A program made the position numbers and the translations under genes. Shown here in pieces: positions 1 to 6,186 of a stretch of 24,827 nt of DNA. Location: the NCBI GenBank assembly GCA_039029395.1, contig JBCCGG010000067.1, forward strand, positions 1-24,827, given 5' to 3'. Below the pieces are notes generated by a model. The model saw only the letters and a program-made list of their open reading frames with translations, was not told the DNA's origin and did not search any database. Origin of the DNA: JBCCGG01 sp039029395. GTDB lineage: Bacteria > Pseudomonadota > Alphaproteobacteria > Kiloniellales > JAKSDN01. Within the stretch, counting starts at the first letter, position 1. The number at the start of each line of letters is the position of its first letter.

Positions 1-1
1 A

Positions 2-610
2 GAGGACCGGGCCCGGCTGCTCGAGGCGGTCGCTGAGCTGCCGGTCGACCTGTTGATCAACAACGCCGGCCTGGCCCACTTCGGCGACCTGCAGGACAAT
101 CCCCTGGAGCACGAGCGTGCCATGGTCGAGGTCAACTGCCTGGCCCCGGTGCTGCTGACCCGGGCCCTCTTGCCGGGCATGCTGACGAGATGCGAGGCCG
201 AGCGCCGGCGCGGCGCCGTCATCCTCTTGGCCAGCACCGCCGCATTCTTCACGCTGCCGCGCCTGACCACCTATTCGGCCAGCAAGGCCTTCGATCTGCA
301 CTTCGCCCAAGGCTTGGCCGGCGAGCTCGCCGACCGGCCGATCAATGTGCTGGCGCTTTGTCCCGGGCCGACCCGCACTGCTTTCTTCCGCCGCGCCGGC
401 TTGAGCGACATGGGTATGCTGGCGCGCCACAGCCCGGAGCAGGTGGTGCGCGAGGGCATGGCGGCGCTCGGCAAACGCACGGTCCAGGTAGTCGGCGGGC
501 GCAACCGCCTGGCCGCCATGACGACCCGCCTGGTGCCGCAGCCCCTGATGATGCGGGTCGGCGTCGAGTGGTCCAAGCGGCGCAAGCGGCGCGAGGCGGC
601 GGCCCAATGA
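2..610 (+). CDS. SDR-family NAD(P)-dependent oxidoreductase (5' partial)
   Basis: The reading frame is open from base 2, so the N-terminus with the GxxxGxG dinucleotide-binding motif lies outside the window. Visible short-chain dehydrogenase/reductase landmarks are the NNAG structural motif (about 59-70), the catalytic serine in an LLAST context and the catalytic YxxxK as YSASK (272-286), followed by a CPGPTRT segment. The order fits a classical SDR of about 250-270 residues. The C-terminus ends in an Arg/Lys-rich stretch. The stop codon overlaps the next gene's ATG in an ATGA, so the two are probably co-translated. The substrate cannot be told: the fold serves fatty acids, steroids, sugars and more. 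The family assignment is firm and the specific reaction unknown. Confidence 0.9.
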   Translation, partial: EDRARLLEAVAELPVDLLINNAGLAHFGDLQDNPLEHERAMVEVNCLAPVLLTRALLPGMLTRCEAERRRGAVILLASTAAFFTLPRLTTYSASKAFDLHFAQGLAGELADRPINVLALCPGPTRTAFFRRAGLSDMGMLARHSPEQVVREGMAALGKRTVQVVGGRNRLAAMTTRLVPQPLMMRVGVEWSKRRKRREAAAQ

Positions 611-1653
611 CCAGCGCCCTCGACCGCGCCGCCTACGTCATCGGCCAAGGGGCCCGGGTCGGGCTTTTCATGGGCCAGTCCTGGCTCTCCGGGCGCCTGA
701 CCAAGCCGGTAAAGGCCGCCCGGCCGATCACCGGCCCCTTCCCGAGCACGGCCCGCCTGCGCAGGGATATGGCGAAGCTCTTCGCCCAAGACTGGCGCAA
801 CATTGAAGCCGGCCACTACCGGGTGCCCCACGATCTGATCGCATCGCCAATCCAAGCGCTTGCCAAGGCCGCGCCCTATTTCGCCGACCTGCGCGGTGTC
901 GAGCGGCGGCGCCACGCCCGAGATGGCGCCGAGCTGCGTTCCGATGAGAAGCTGGAAGACCTCAAGGAGGACTTCCCGGCCTACTACCTCCAGAATTTCC
1001 ACTATCAGACCGATGGCTACCTGAGCCGCCGCTCGGCCGACCTCTACGACCACCAGGTCGAGGTGCTGTTCACCGGCGCGGCCGATGCCATGCGCCGCCA
1101 AGCCTTGGTGCCGCTCGCCGCGTTCTTGGCAGAGCGCCGCAGCGCCGAGACCTCGTTGCTCGATTTGGCCTGCGGTACAGGTCGCTTCCTGACTTTCGTC
1201 AAGGACAACTACCCGCGGCTGCAAGTTACCGCGCTGGATCTCAGCCCAGCTTACCTGGACAAGGCGCGCGCCCTGCTGGCGCCCTGGCGCGGGGTTGATT
1301 TCCAATGCGCGCCGGCGGAGGCCAGCGGCTTTTCCGACGAAAGCCAGGACGTAATCACCTGCATCTACCTGTTTCACGAGCTGCCACGCAAGGTGCGCGG
1401 CCAGATCGCCCGGGAAGCCAAACGTCTGCTCAAGCCGGGCGGCCGGCTGATTTTCCTCGATTCCATTCAGCTCGGCGACATGCCCGACTATGACGGCCTG
1501 CTGCAGTACTTCCCCGAGGCTTTCCACGAGCCCTTCTACGCGGACTATCAGCGCGACGACCTAGAGGGCACCTTCGCCGCCGCCGGCCTCGAGCTGGTGG
1601 CGAGCGAGCTCGCCTACTTCTCGCGACTCATGGTCTTGGCCAAAGCGCCTTGA
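607..1653 (+). CDS. Class I SAM-dependent methyltransferase
   Basis: 348 residues. The ATG at 607 overlaps the SDR stop; an in-frame extension back to 190 only reads antisense-like sequence within the SDR gene and is rejected. Residues 1-180 form an N-terminal region I do not recognise as a named domain, including a conserved-looking NFHYQTDGYLS segment around residue 130. The Rossmann methyltransferase domain follows: motif I DLACGTGR (about 186-193), an acidic residue in TALDLSP about 20 residues later, and a post-motif LKPGGRLIFLD strand. The acceptor is unknown. The tight coupling to an SDR suggests both act on one small molecule or lipid, which is inference. Confidence 0.85.
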   Translation: MTSALDRAAYVIGQGARVGLFMGQSWLSGRLTKPVKAARPITGPFPSTARLRRDMAKLFAQDWRNIEAGHYRVPHDLIASPIQALAKAAPYFADLRGVERRRHARDGAELRSDEKLEDLKEDFPAYYLQNFHYQTDGYLSRRSADLYDHQVEVLFTGAADAMRRQALVPLAAFLAERRSAETSLLDLACGTGRFLTFVKDNYPRLQVTALDLSPAYLDKARALLAPWRGVDFQCAPAEASGFSDESQDVITCIYLFHELPRKVRGQIAREAKRLLKPGGRLIFLDSIQLGDMPDYDGLLQYFPEAFHEPFYADYQRDDLEGTFAAAGLELVASELAYFSRLMVLAKAP

Positions 1654-1666
1654 TCCACCCGGCTCC

Positions 1667-1683
1667 CCCGTGTTAGCCACGGG
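1667..1683 (+). other. Short inverted repeat upstream of secB
   Basis: A perfect 6-bp inverted repeat, CCCGTG/CACGGG with a 5-nt loop, lies between the methyltransferase stop and secB. No T-tract follows, so it is a weak candidate for a terminator or a leader hairpin of secB. Confidence 0.3.
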
Positions 1684-1711
1684 CCGCCTCATTCTCAGGA
1701 GCCCTCAAAGC

Positions 1712-2221
1712 ATGGCCGACACGACGGACAGCGCCCAAGAGACCGCGACGGCCGGCAACCAGCCAGCCCGCGCCGAGCCGCGCCTCAAGCTCTCTAGCCA
1801 GTACATCAAGGATCTATCCTTCGAAAACCCGAACGCGCCGCAGATCTACAGCGAGCTGACCGCCGAGTCCGGCATCGACGTAACGATCAATGTGGATCTG
1901 ACCCACATGCAGGACCGGCTCTACGAGGTGGTGCTGTCTATCTCGGTCAAGGCGAACGCCAAGGAGCGGGCCGCCTTCGTGATCGAGCTGGAGTTTGCCG
2001 GACTGGCGACGCCGGCTCAAAGGGTGCCAGACGAGGAGGTCGAGCACCTCATGCTGACCGAAGTGCCGCGTCATCTCTTTCCCTTTGCCCGGGCGATCAT
2101 CGGCGATGTCACCCGAGACGGCGGCTTCCCGCCCCTCCTGATCAATCCGATCGATTTCGAGGAGCTCTTCCGGCACCGCCAGGAGACCGACCGCAAGCTG
2201 GCCGACGCCGGCGCCAACTAA
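1712..2221 (+). CDS. secB: Protein-export chaperone SecB
   Basis: 169 residues, normal for the family. SecB is a cytosolic homotetramer that keeps precursor proteins unfolded and hands them to SecA. The core shows the family sequence: QYIKDLSFENPNAP near residue 30, the IDVTINVD strand, a LEFAGLA segment, and the PLLINPIDFEELF C-terminal block. The first 25 residues are a variable acidic/Ala-rich tail. I choose the ATG at 1712 because AGGA lies at 1697-1700; a start at 1670 would add 14 residues with no family similarity. The stop overlaps the stop of convergent dnaQ. secB beside dnaQ is a common alphaproteobacterial arrangement. Confidence 0.95.
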   Translation: MADTTDSAQETATAGNQPARAEPRLKLSSQYIKDLSFENPNAPQIYSELTAESGIDVTINVDLTHMQDRLYEVVLSISVKANAKERAAFVIELEFAGLATPAQRVPDEEVEHLMLTEVPRHLFPFARAIIGDVTRDGGFPPLLINPIDFEELFRHRQETDRKLADAGAN

Positions 2222-2901
2222 GTCTCTTTACCCCAGAGTGGATCCTTGAGCCGCGCCGTCATGGCGGCGTGAGCCTTGAGTTCCGCATCGCTGGGCGCGT
2301 GGGGCCTCGGTTCCCGCTTGGCCTTGGGCGCGTTAGATTCTGCTTGCAGGGCCGCTTGAGTCTGCTGGGCCAGGTCAAACCCCGGTTGGCGGCCGCCGCT
2401 TAGCTCCAGATAGACCTCGGCGAGCAGCTCGCAATCGAGCAGGGCGCCATGCAGGGTGCGGGCCGAGTTGTCGATCTCGAAACGCCGGCAGAGTGCGTCC
2501 AAGCTGGCTGGCGAGCCGGGAAAGCGGCGCCGGGCGATCGCGATGGTATCGATCACCTTGTGGCCTGGCCCGATTGACGGGCGCTCCATACGTTTCAGCT
2601 CGGCGTTGATGAACCTGAGATCGAACTCGGCATTGTGGATCACCAGGGGCGCCTCGCCGACGAAGGCGATGAACTCCTCGACCACTTGGGCGAAGCGCGG
2701 CTTATCGGCCAGGAACTCGCTGCTCAGGCCGTGGATCTTGAAGGCCTCCTCGGGCATGTCCCGCTCGGGATTGAGATAGGCCTGAAAGTGCTCGCCGGTG
2801 GGAACCCGATTGTGCAGCTCCAAACAGGCGATTTCGACCAACCGGTGGCCGGCCGCCGGATCGAGACCGGTGGTTTCCGTATCGAGCACCACTTCACGCA
2901 T
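2218..2901 (-). CDS. dnaQ: DNA polymerase III epsilon subunit (3'-5' proofreading exonuclease)
   Basis: 227 residues from the ATG at 2901, which has GGAG about 7 nt upstream; a start at 2916 would put AGGA directly against the codon and add five residues before the usual MREVVLDTETTG opening. The DEDDh exonuclease is complete: Exo I D7 and E9 (DTETTG), Exo II D94 (HNAEFD), Exo III H151 and D156 (HGALLD). The C-terminal 50 residues are polar and probably carry the contact to the alpha subunit. The start overlaps the coaE end by 8 nt, and the stop (TAG) overlaps the secB stop on the other strand. It removes misincorporated bases during replication. Confidence 0.95.
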   Translation of the reverse strand: MREVVLDTETTGLDPAAGHRLVEIACLELHNRVPTGEHFQAYLNPERDMPEEAFKIHGLSSEFLADKPRFAQVVEEFIAFVGEAPLVIHNAEFDLRFINAELKRMERPSIGPGHKVIDTIAIARRRFPGSPASLDALCRRFEIDNSARTLHGALLDCELLAEVYLELSGGRQPGFDLAQQTQAALQAESNAPKAKREPRPHAPSDAELKAHAAMTARLKDPLWGKET

Positions 2902-3505
2902 GCCAGCTCCGTCCATTCCTCGTCCGCACGAGTCTGACGATCTCGGCGATCTGATGCAAGGTGTTGCGCTTGCTGCCTCCGGTCGAGACGACGAAGTCGG
3001 CGCGCCGGCGTTTTTCTTCGTCGCTCATCTGCTTGGCCAGTATCGCTTGGAACTTCTCCTGGGTCATGCCGGGGCGGCCAAGAACCCGGGCCGCCTGCAC
3101 CCGGGCCGGGGCACTGACCACGACCACCGCGTCGCACAGGACATCTCCTCCGGTCTCGTAAAGCAGAGGGATGTCGAGCATTGCCAAGGGCCGGCGCTGA
3201 CGCGCTTGTGCCGCCAGAAAGGCCCTTGCCGAGCGTCGCACCAGGGGATGCAAGATTGCCTCCAGTCGCTTTAGCGCGGCTTGGTCGGCGAAGACCGCGG
3301 CACCCAGGCGCTGGCGGTCGACCGCGCCGTCGCGCACGACACCTGGAAAGGCCGCCTCGACCGCCGCAACCGCGGCGCCGCCATGGCCGGTCAGGCGGTG
3401 GACCGCGGCGTCGGCATCGTGCACCGGCACGCCGAGGCGCCGGAAGAAGCCTGCCGCGGTCGACTTTCCCATGCCGATCGAGCCGGTCAGGCCAAGCACG
3501 TACAT
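2894..3505 (-). CDS. coaE: Dephospho-CoA kinase
   Basis: 203 residues. It catalyses the last step of coenzyme A synthesis, phosphorylating the 3'-hydroxyl of dephospho-CoA with ATP. The protein opens with the diagnostic P-loop GSIGMGKS (residues 8-15), followed by FFRRLGVPVHDADAAVH, the substrate/lid region, and further on the LDIPLLYETG strand typical of CoaE. It lies 6 nt downstream of aroE and overlaps dnaQ by 8 nt, so it is part of the leftward operon. No strong ribosome binding site is visible, which suggests translational coupling to aroE. Confidence 0.95.
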   Translation of the reverse strand: MYVLGLTGSIGMGKSTAAGFFRRLGVPVHDADAAVHRLTGHGGAAVAAVEAAFPGVVRDGAVDRQRLGAAVFADQAALKRLEAILHPLVRRSARAFLAAQARQRRPLAMLDIPLLYETGGDVLCDAVVVVSAPARVQAARVLGRPGMTQEKFQAILAKQMSDEEKRRRADFVVSTGGSKRNTLHQIAEIVRLVRTRNGRSWHA

Positions 3506-3511
3506 GGTGGA

Positions 3512-4348
3512 CTAGTCCGCCAGAACGGCGGCGCGCAGCTCGGCGGTGACTTCGGGCGCAACGCCGAACCAAGCCTCGAATCCAGGCCGCGCCTGATGAA
3601 GCAACATGCCGAGCCCGTCGACCACGGGATTGCCGCGCGCCCTGGCAGCGGCCAAAAGGGGCGTCTCCAGCGGTGTGTAGACCAAATCGTTGACCAACGC
3701 AGCGGCCGGCAGGGCCGCCAGGTCGAGATCAAGCGGCGCCTGGCCGCTCATCCCCTGGCTGGTGCAGTTGACCAAGAGCGCTGCGCCCTCCAGCGCCGTC
3801 GCGCGGTCCTGCCAGTCGGCCACGGTAATCGAGCCGCCCAGATCGCTTGCCAAGGTCTCGGCCCGCGCGCGGGTTCGGTTGACCAGGGTAAGGCTGGGCG
3901 CGCCAGCTTCGAGCAGGGCGGCGACAACCGCCCGGGCCGCACCCCCGGCGCCAATCACCACCGCCGGGCCGCTGCCTGCGTCCCAATCCCGGTGACCGTC
4001 GCGCAGATTCTCCAAGAATCCGTAGCCGTCGCTGTTGGAGCCGACCAGGACGCCGTCTTCGACAACCAGGGTATTGACCGCCCCGACCCGCTCGGCAAAG
4101 GGGCTTAGGCGATCGCAGGCGCGGAAAGCTGCTTCCTTGTGAGGGATCGTGACGTTGGCGCCGCGAAAGCCCAGAGCGATAAGTCCGCGAAGCGCCTCAT
4201 CGAAAGCTTCGGGCGCCACGGAAAGCGGAAGATAGGCGCCATCAATGCGGTATTGCGCCAACCAATGGCCGTGCAGGCGAGGTGAGCGGGAATGGGCGAC
4301 CGGCCAACCCAAGACGCCGGCCAGCCGTGCTTTGCCGGTCAAGGTCAT
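3512..4348 (-). CDS. aroE: Shikimate dehydrogenase
   Basis: 278 residues, usual length. It reduces 3-dehydroshikimate to shikimate with NADPH in the aromatic amino-acid pathway. Shikimate-binding HSRSP is at 19-23, the catalytic lysine in NVTIPHK is K71, and the catalytic aspartate is D107 in SNSDGYG. The nucleotide-binding GAGGAAR starts near residue 133, and NRTRARAE follows with arginines that suggest NADP preference. A QGMSG segment lies near the C-terminus. The ATG overlaps the maf stop in an ATGA. Confidence 0.96.
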   Translation of the reverse strand: MTLTGKARLAGVLGWPVAHSRSPRLHGHWLAQYRIDGAYLPLSVAPEAFDEALRGLIALGFRGANVTIPHKEAAFRACDRLSPFAERVGAVNTLVVEDGVLVGSNSDGYGFLENLRDGHRDWDAGSGPAVVIGAGGAARAVVAALLEAGAPSLTLVNRTRARAETLASDLGGSITVADWQDRATALEGAALLVNCTSQGMSGQAPLDLDLAALPAAALVNDLVYTPLETPLLAAARARGNPVVDGLGMLLHQARPGFEAWFGVAPEVTAELRAAVLAD

Positions 4349-4965
4349 GTCCCGATCACCCTATGGGCCCTAAGCAGGTCCAGCAAGGGCAGGAGCGGCA
4401 GGCCGAGGATCGTGAAGTAGTCGCCCTCAATCCGGCTGAACAGCTGAGCGCCCAGACCCTCGAGCTGATAGACGCCGACCGAATCCAGGGCCTTTTGGCC
4501 GATTGCCGCCAGATAGGCTTCGATGAAGGCATCGCCGAGCGGCCGCACGGTAAGCTCGGCCCGGGTCGTCGAGTGCCATATGCGGCCACCGTCGCGCACC
4601 ACGCAGGCCGCCGAGATCAGGCTATGACGCTTGCCGGAGAGTGCCTGTAGATGACGCTTGGCTTCGGCCATATCGCGCGGCTTGTCGAAGCGCCGGCCTT
4701 CGCAGTCGAGCATCTGATCGGCGCCGATCACGAGCGCGCCGGGATGGCGCCGAGAGACCTTCTGAGCCTTGAGCTCGGCCAAGGTCTCCGCCATCTGAGG
4801 CGTGCTCGCGCCCTCCGCCTCGAGGCTGTCGCGAACCTGCTCCTCGTCGACCCGCGCCGGTTCGGTCACGAAGGTCAAGCCGGCGTTTTCCAGGATCATG
4901 CGGCGCGGGGCGCTGCTCGAGGCCAGCACCAGGGGCGGGCCGGCTGTCTCGTTGTGCGGCGTCAC
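4345..4965 (-). CDS. maf: Maf-family nucleoside triphosphate pyrophosphatase
   Basis: 206 residues from a GTG start. Maf proteins hydrolyse non-canonical or excess nucleoside triphosphates to monophosphates. The N-terminal LASSSAPRR (about 14-22) and the GADQ motif (81-84) with a downstream FDKPRD are clear. Glutamine after GAD resembles the YceF-like branch (7-methyl-GTP) more than the GADT of the dTTP/UTP branch; I infer substrate preference only from this. Its stop overlaps the aroE ATG and its start is 2 nt from the ppsR stop, so translation is probably coupled. Confidence 0.92.
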   Translation of the reverse strand: MTPHNETAGPPLVLASSSAPRRMILENAGLTFVTEPARVDEEQVRDSLEAEGASTPQMAETLAELKAQKVSRRHPGALVIGADQMLDCEGRRFDKPRDMAEAKRHLQALSGKRHSLISAACVVRDGGRIWHSTTRAELTVRPLGDAFIEAYLAAIGQKALDSVGVYQLEGLGAQLFSRIEGDYFTILGLPLLPLLDLLRAHRVIGT

Positions 4966-4967
4966 GC

Positions 4968-5789
4968 CTACACCATCTGCGAGGCGTGGCGCGCGTAGTG
5001 GTTCATGATCGCCGCCGCCGTTTCCTCAATCGATCGCTTGGTGACGTCGATCACCGGCCAGCCGTGCTTGCTGCACAGCTTGCGCGCCAAGGCGACTTCG
5101 GCACGGACGCTTTCGATGTCGGTGTAGTCGGTTTCCTCACCGTCATCGGAGATCATGCGCAAGCGGTTGCGGCGCAGCTGGACGAGCCGGGCCGGATCCT
5201 TGGTCAAGCCGACCACCAAGGGCCGCTCCAACGTCGCCAGCTCATCCGGCAAGGGTAGGCCGGGCACCACCGGGATGTTGGCCGCCTTGATGCCCTTGTT
5301 GGCCAGGTAAATGCAGGTCGGGGTTTTGGAGGTTCGCGACACGCCGATCAGAACCACATCGGCCTGGCCCAAGCCGGCGCTCATCTGGCCATCATCGTGG
5401 CTCAGCGCATAGTTCATCGCGTCGATGCGCGCGAAGTACTCCGCATCCAAGGCATGCTGCTGGCCCGGTCGGCCGACGCTGACCTCGACGTCGTAGTAGT
5501 TGGCTAGCGCGTGAATCACCGGTTCGAGCACCGGAAGGCAGGGCACGCCCAGGCGATGACAGCCTTCGACCAAGGCATCGCGCAGCTCGCCGTCAACCAT
5601 GGTATAGAGCACCGGTCCCGGGTTGCGCTCGACCCCCCTCAAGACCTTCTCCATTTGGCCCTTGGTGCGGATTAGGGTCCAGGGGTGTTCAACCGGATCG
5701 ATGCCCGCACAGTGCACGACGCAGGCACGGGCCACGGAATTGATGGTCTCGCCGGTTGCGTCGGATACCAGGTGAAGGTGATGGGCCAT
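4968..5789 (-). CDS. ppsR: PEP synthase / pyruvate phosphate dikinase regulatory protein (DUF299)
   Basis: 273 residues, usual length. This family is a bifunctional ADP-dependent kinase and Pi-dependent pyrophosphorylase that switches PPDK or PEP synthetase off and on by threonine phosphorylation. The N-terminus HLVSDATGETINSVA and the P-loop GVSRTSKTP (149-157) are diagnostic. It is the first gene of the leftward block and the left flank of the candidate origin, in the same position as the first gene beside the Caulobacter origin. Whether it acts on PPDK or PEP synthetase cannot be decided here. Confidence 0.93.
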   Translation of the reverse strand: MAHHLHLVSDATGETINSVARACVVHCAGIDPVEHPWTLIRTKGQMEKVLRGVERNPGPVLYTMVDGELRDALVEGCHRLGVPCLPVLEPVIHALANYYDVEVSVGRPGQQHALDAEYFARIDAMNYALSHDDGQMSAGLGQADVVLIGVSRTSKTPTCIYLANKGIKAANIPVVPGLPLPDELATLERPLVVGLTKDPARLVQLRRNRLRMISDDGEETDYTDIESVRAEVALARKLCSKHGWPVIDVTKRSIEETAAAIMNHYARHASQMV

Positions 5790-5824
5790 CTTGTCAGCTC
5801 GCTGGAAAACTCAAAAACAATTTC

Positions 5825-5853
5825 GTGATAGAGGGGATAAGTCACCGTCGCAA
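5825..5853 (-). promoter_or_regulatory. Candidate sigma-70-type promoter for the ppsR-dnaQ block
   Basis: On the minus strand, TTGCGA (5848-5853), a 17-bp spacer and TATCAC (5825-5830) each match four of six consensus positions. A DnaA-box-like TTATCCCCT occupies the spacer at 5832-5840, so DnaA binding could affect transcription. About 35 nt lie between the -10 element and the ppsR ATG. Confidence 0.4.
5832..5840 (-). promoter_or_regulatory. DnaA-box-like 9-mer
   Basis: Reads TTATCCCCT on the minus strand, identical to the 9-mer on the plus strand at 5981-5989, giving an inverted pair about 140 bp apart. Differs from TTATNCACA at positions 7 and 9. Confidence 0.4.
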
Positions 5854-5971
5854 GCGGCCGCAATTTCGATCCTCCCCACTAGCCCCCCGGCTCGCGCGAA
5901 GAGATCAACAGCTAACCCAGGACGGTCGGACAAGCGGGACAAGACGCAATAGCCAGCCCGGTGCCGCCCGG

Positions 5972-5989
5972 TTATCCACCTTATCCCCT
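5972..5989 (+). promoter_or_regulatory. Two adjacent DnaA-box-like 9-mers
   Basis: TTATCCACC (5972-5980) matches the DnaA consensus TTATNCACA except at the last base. It is followed without a gap by TTATCCCCT (5981-5989), which has two mismatches. Direct tandem boxes at this spacing would support cooperative DnaA binding. Confidence 0.55.
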
Positions 5990-6115
5990 CGATTGACCTC
6001 CAGTGCAAGACGGCGGGACTCCTTTGGAATTCGATTTATGCTATGACCCTTGCACATCGCGCCGGGGACCCCTAGGTGCCAAGCAGAGGATGCGGAAAAC
6101 TTTGCGGATATCTCG

Positions 6116-6131
6116 CTAATCCCCGGCTAAC
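6116..6131 (+). promoter_or_regulatory. CtrA-like site (CTAA-N7-CTAAC)
   Basis: Two CTAA half-sites are separated by exactly 7 bp, followed by C. The CtrA consensus is TTAA-N7-TTAAC, so each half differs at its first base. In Caulobacter such sites overlap the origin and repress initiation. The match is imperfect and may be chance. Confidence 0.35.
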
Positions 6132-6157
6132 ACAGGTCCAACCACCACATCTAAAAA

Positions 6158-6179
6158 AGACTCTTATAAGACTCTTATA
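6158..6179 (+). repeat. Tandem 11-bp direct repeat in AT-rich stretch
   Basis: AGACTCTTATA occurs twice back to back (6158-6168 and 6169-6179) directly before the hemE ribosome binding site. An 8-bp palindrome, CTTATAAG (6163-6170), spans the junction. It could be a DNA-unwinding element or a regulator's operator for hemE. Confidence 0.85.
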
Positions 6180-6186
6180 GAAAGGA

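Larger units (their letters stand above)
5790..6186. other. oriC: Candidate chromosomal replication origin (oriC), ppsR-hemE intergenic region
   Basis: A 397-bp gap without a credible gene, between divergent ppsR and hemE. It contains two adjacent DnaA-box-like 9-mers (5972-5980 and 5981-5989), an inverted copy of the second (5832-5840), two weaker inverted boxes (6091-6099, 6103-6111), a CTAA-N7-CTAAC pair resembling a CtrA site (6116-6131), and an AT-rich stretch (25 of 33 bases at 6151-6183) made of a tandem 11-mer. Known: the origins of Caulobacter and Rickettsia lie next to hemE, with this same gene order. Function as an origin in this organism is inferred. Confidence 0.7.

Noticed and set aside
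271..1527. 418-residue open frame on the minus strand
   Set aside because: Lies opposite the SDR and methyltransferase genes, which have clear motifs. Long antisense frames are expected at this GC content, and the translation shows no family features.
5756..6046. Small frames in the ppsR-hemE gap on both strands
   Set aside because: No ribosome binding site, no recognisable motif, Arg/Ser-rich composition typical of non-coding GC-rich DNA.
6050..6078. TTGCAC-N17-TAGGTG as a hemE promoter
   Set aside because: Only three and two consensus matches. TATGCT at 6037-6042 is a better -10 but has no partner -35, so no hemE promoter is called.
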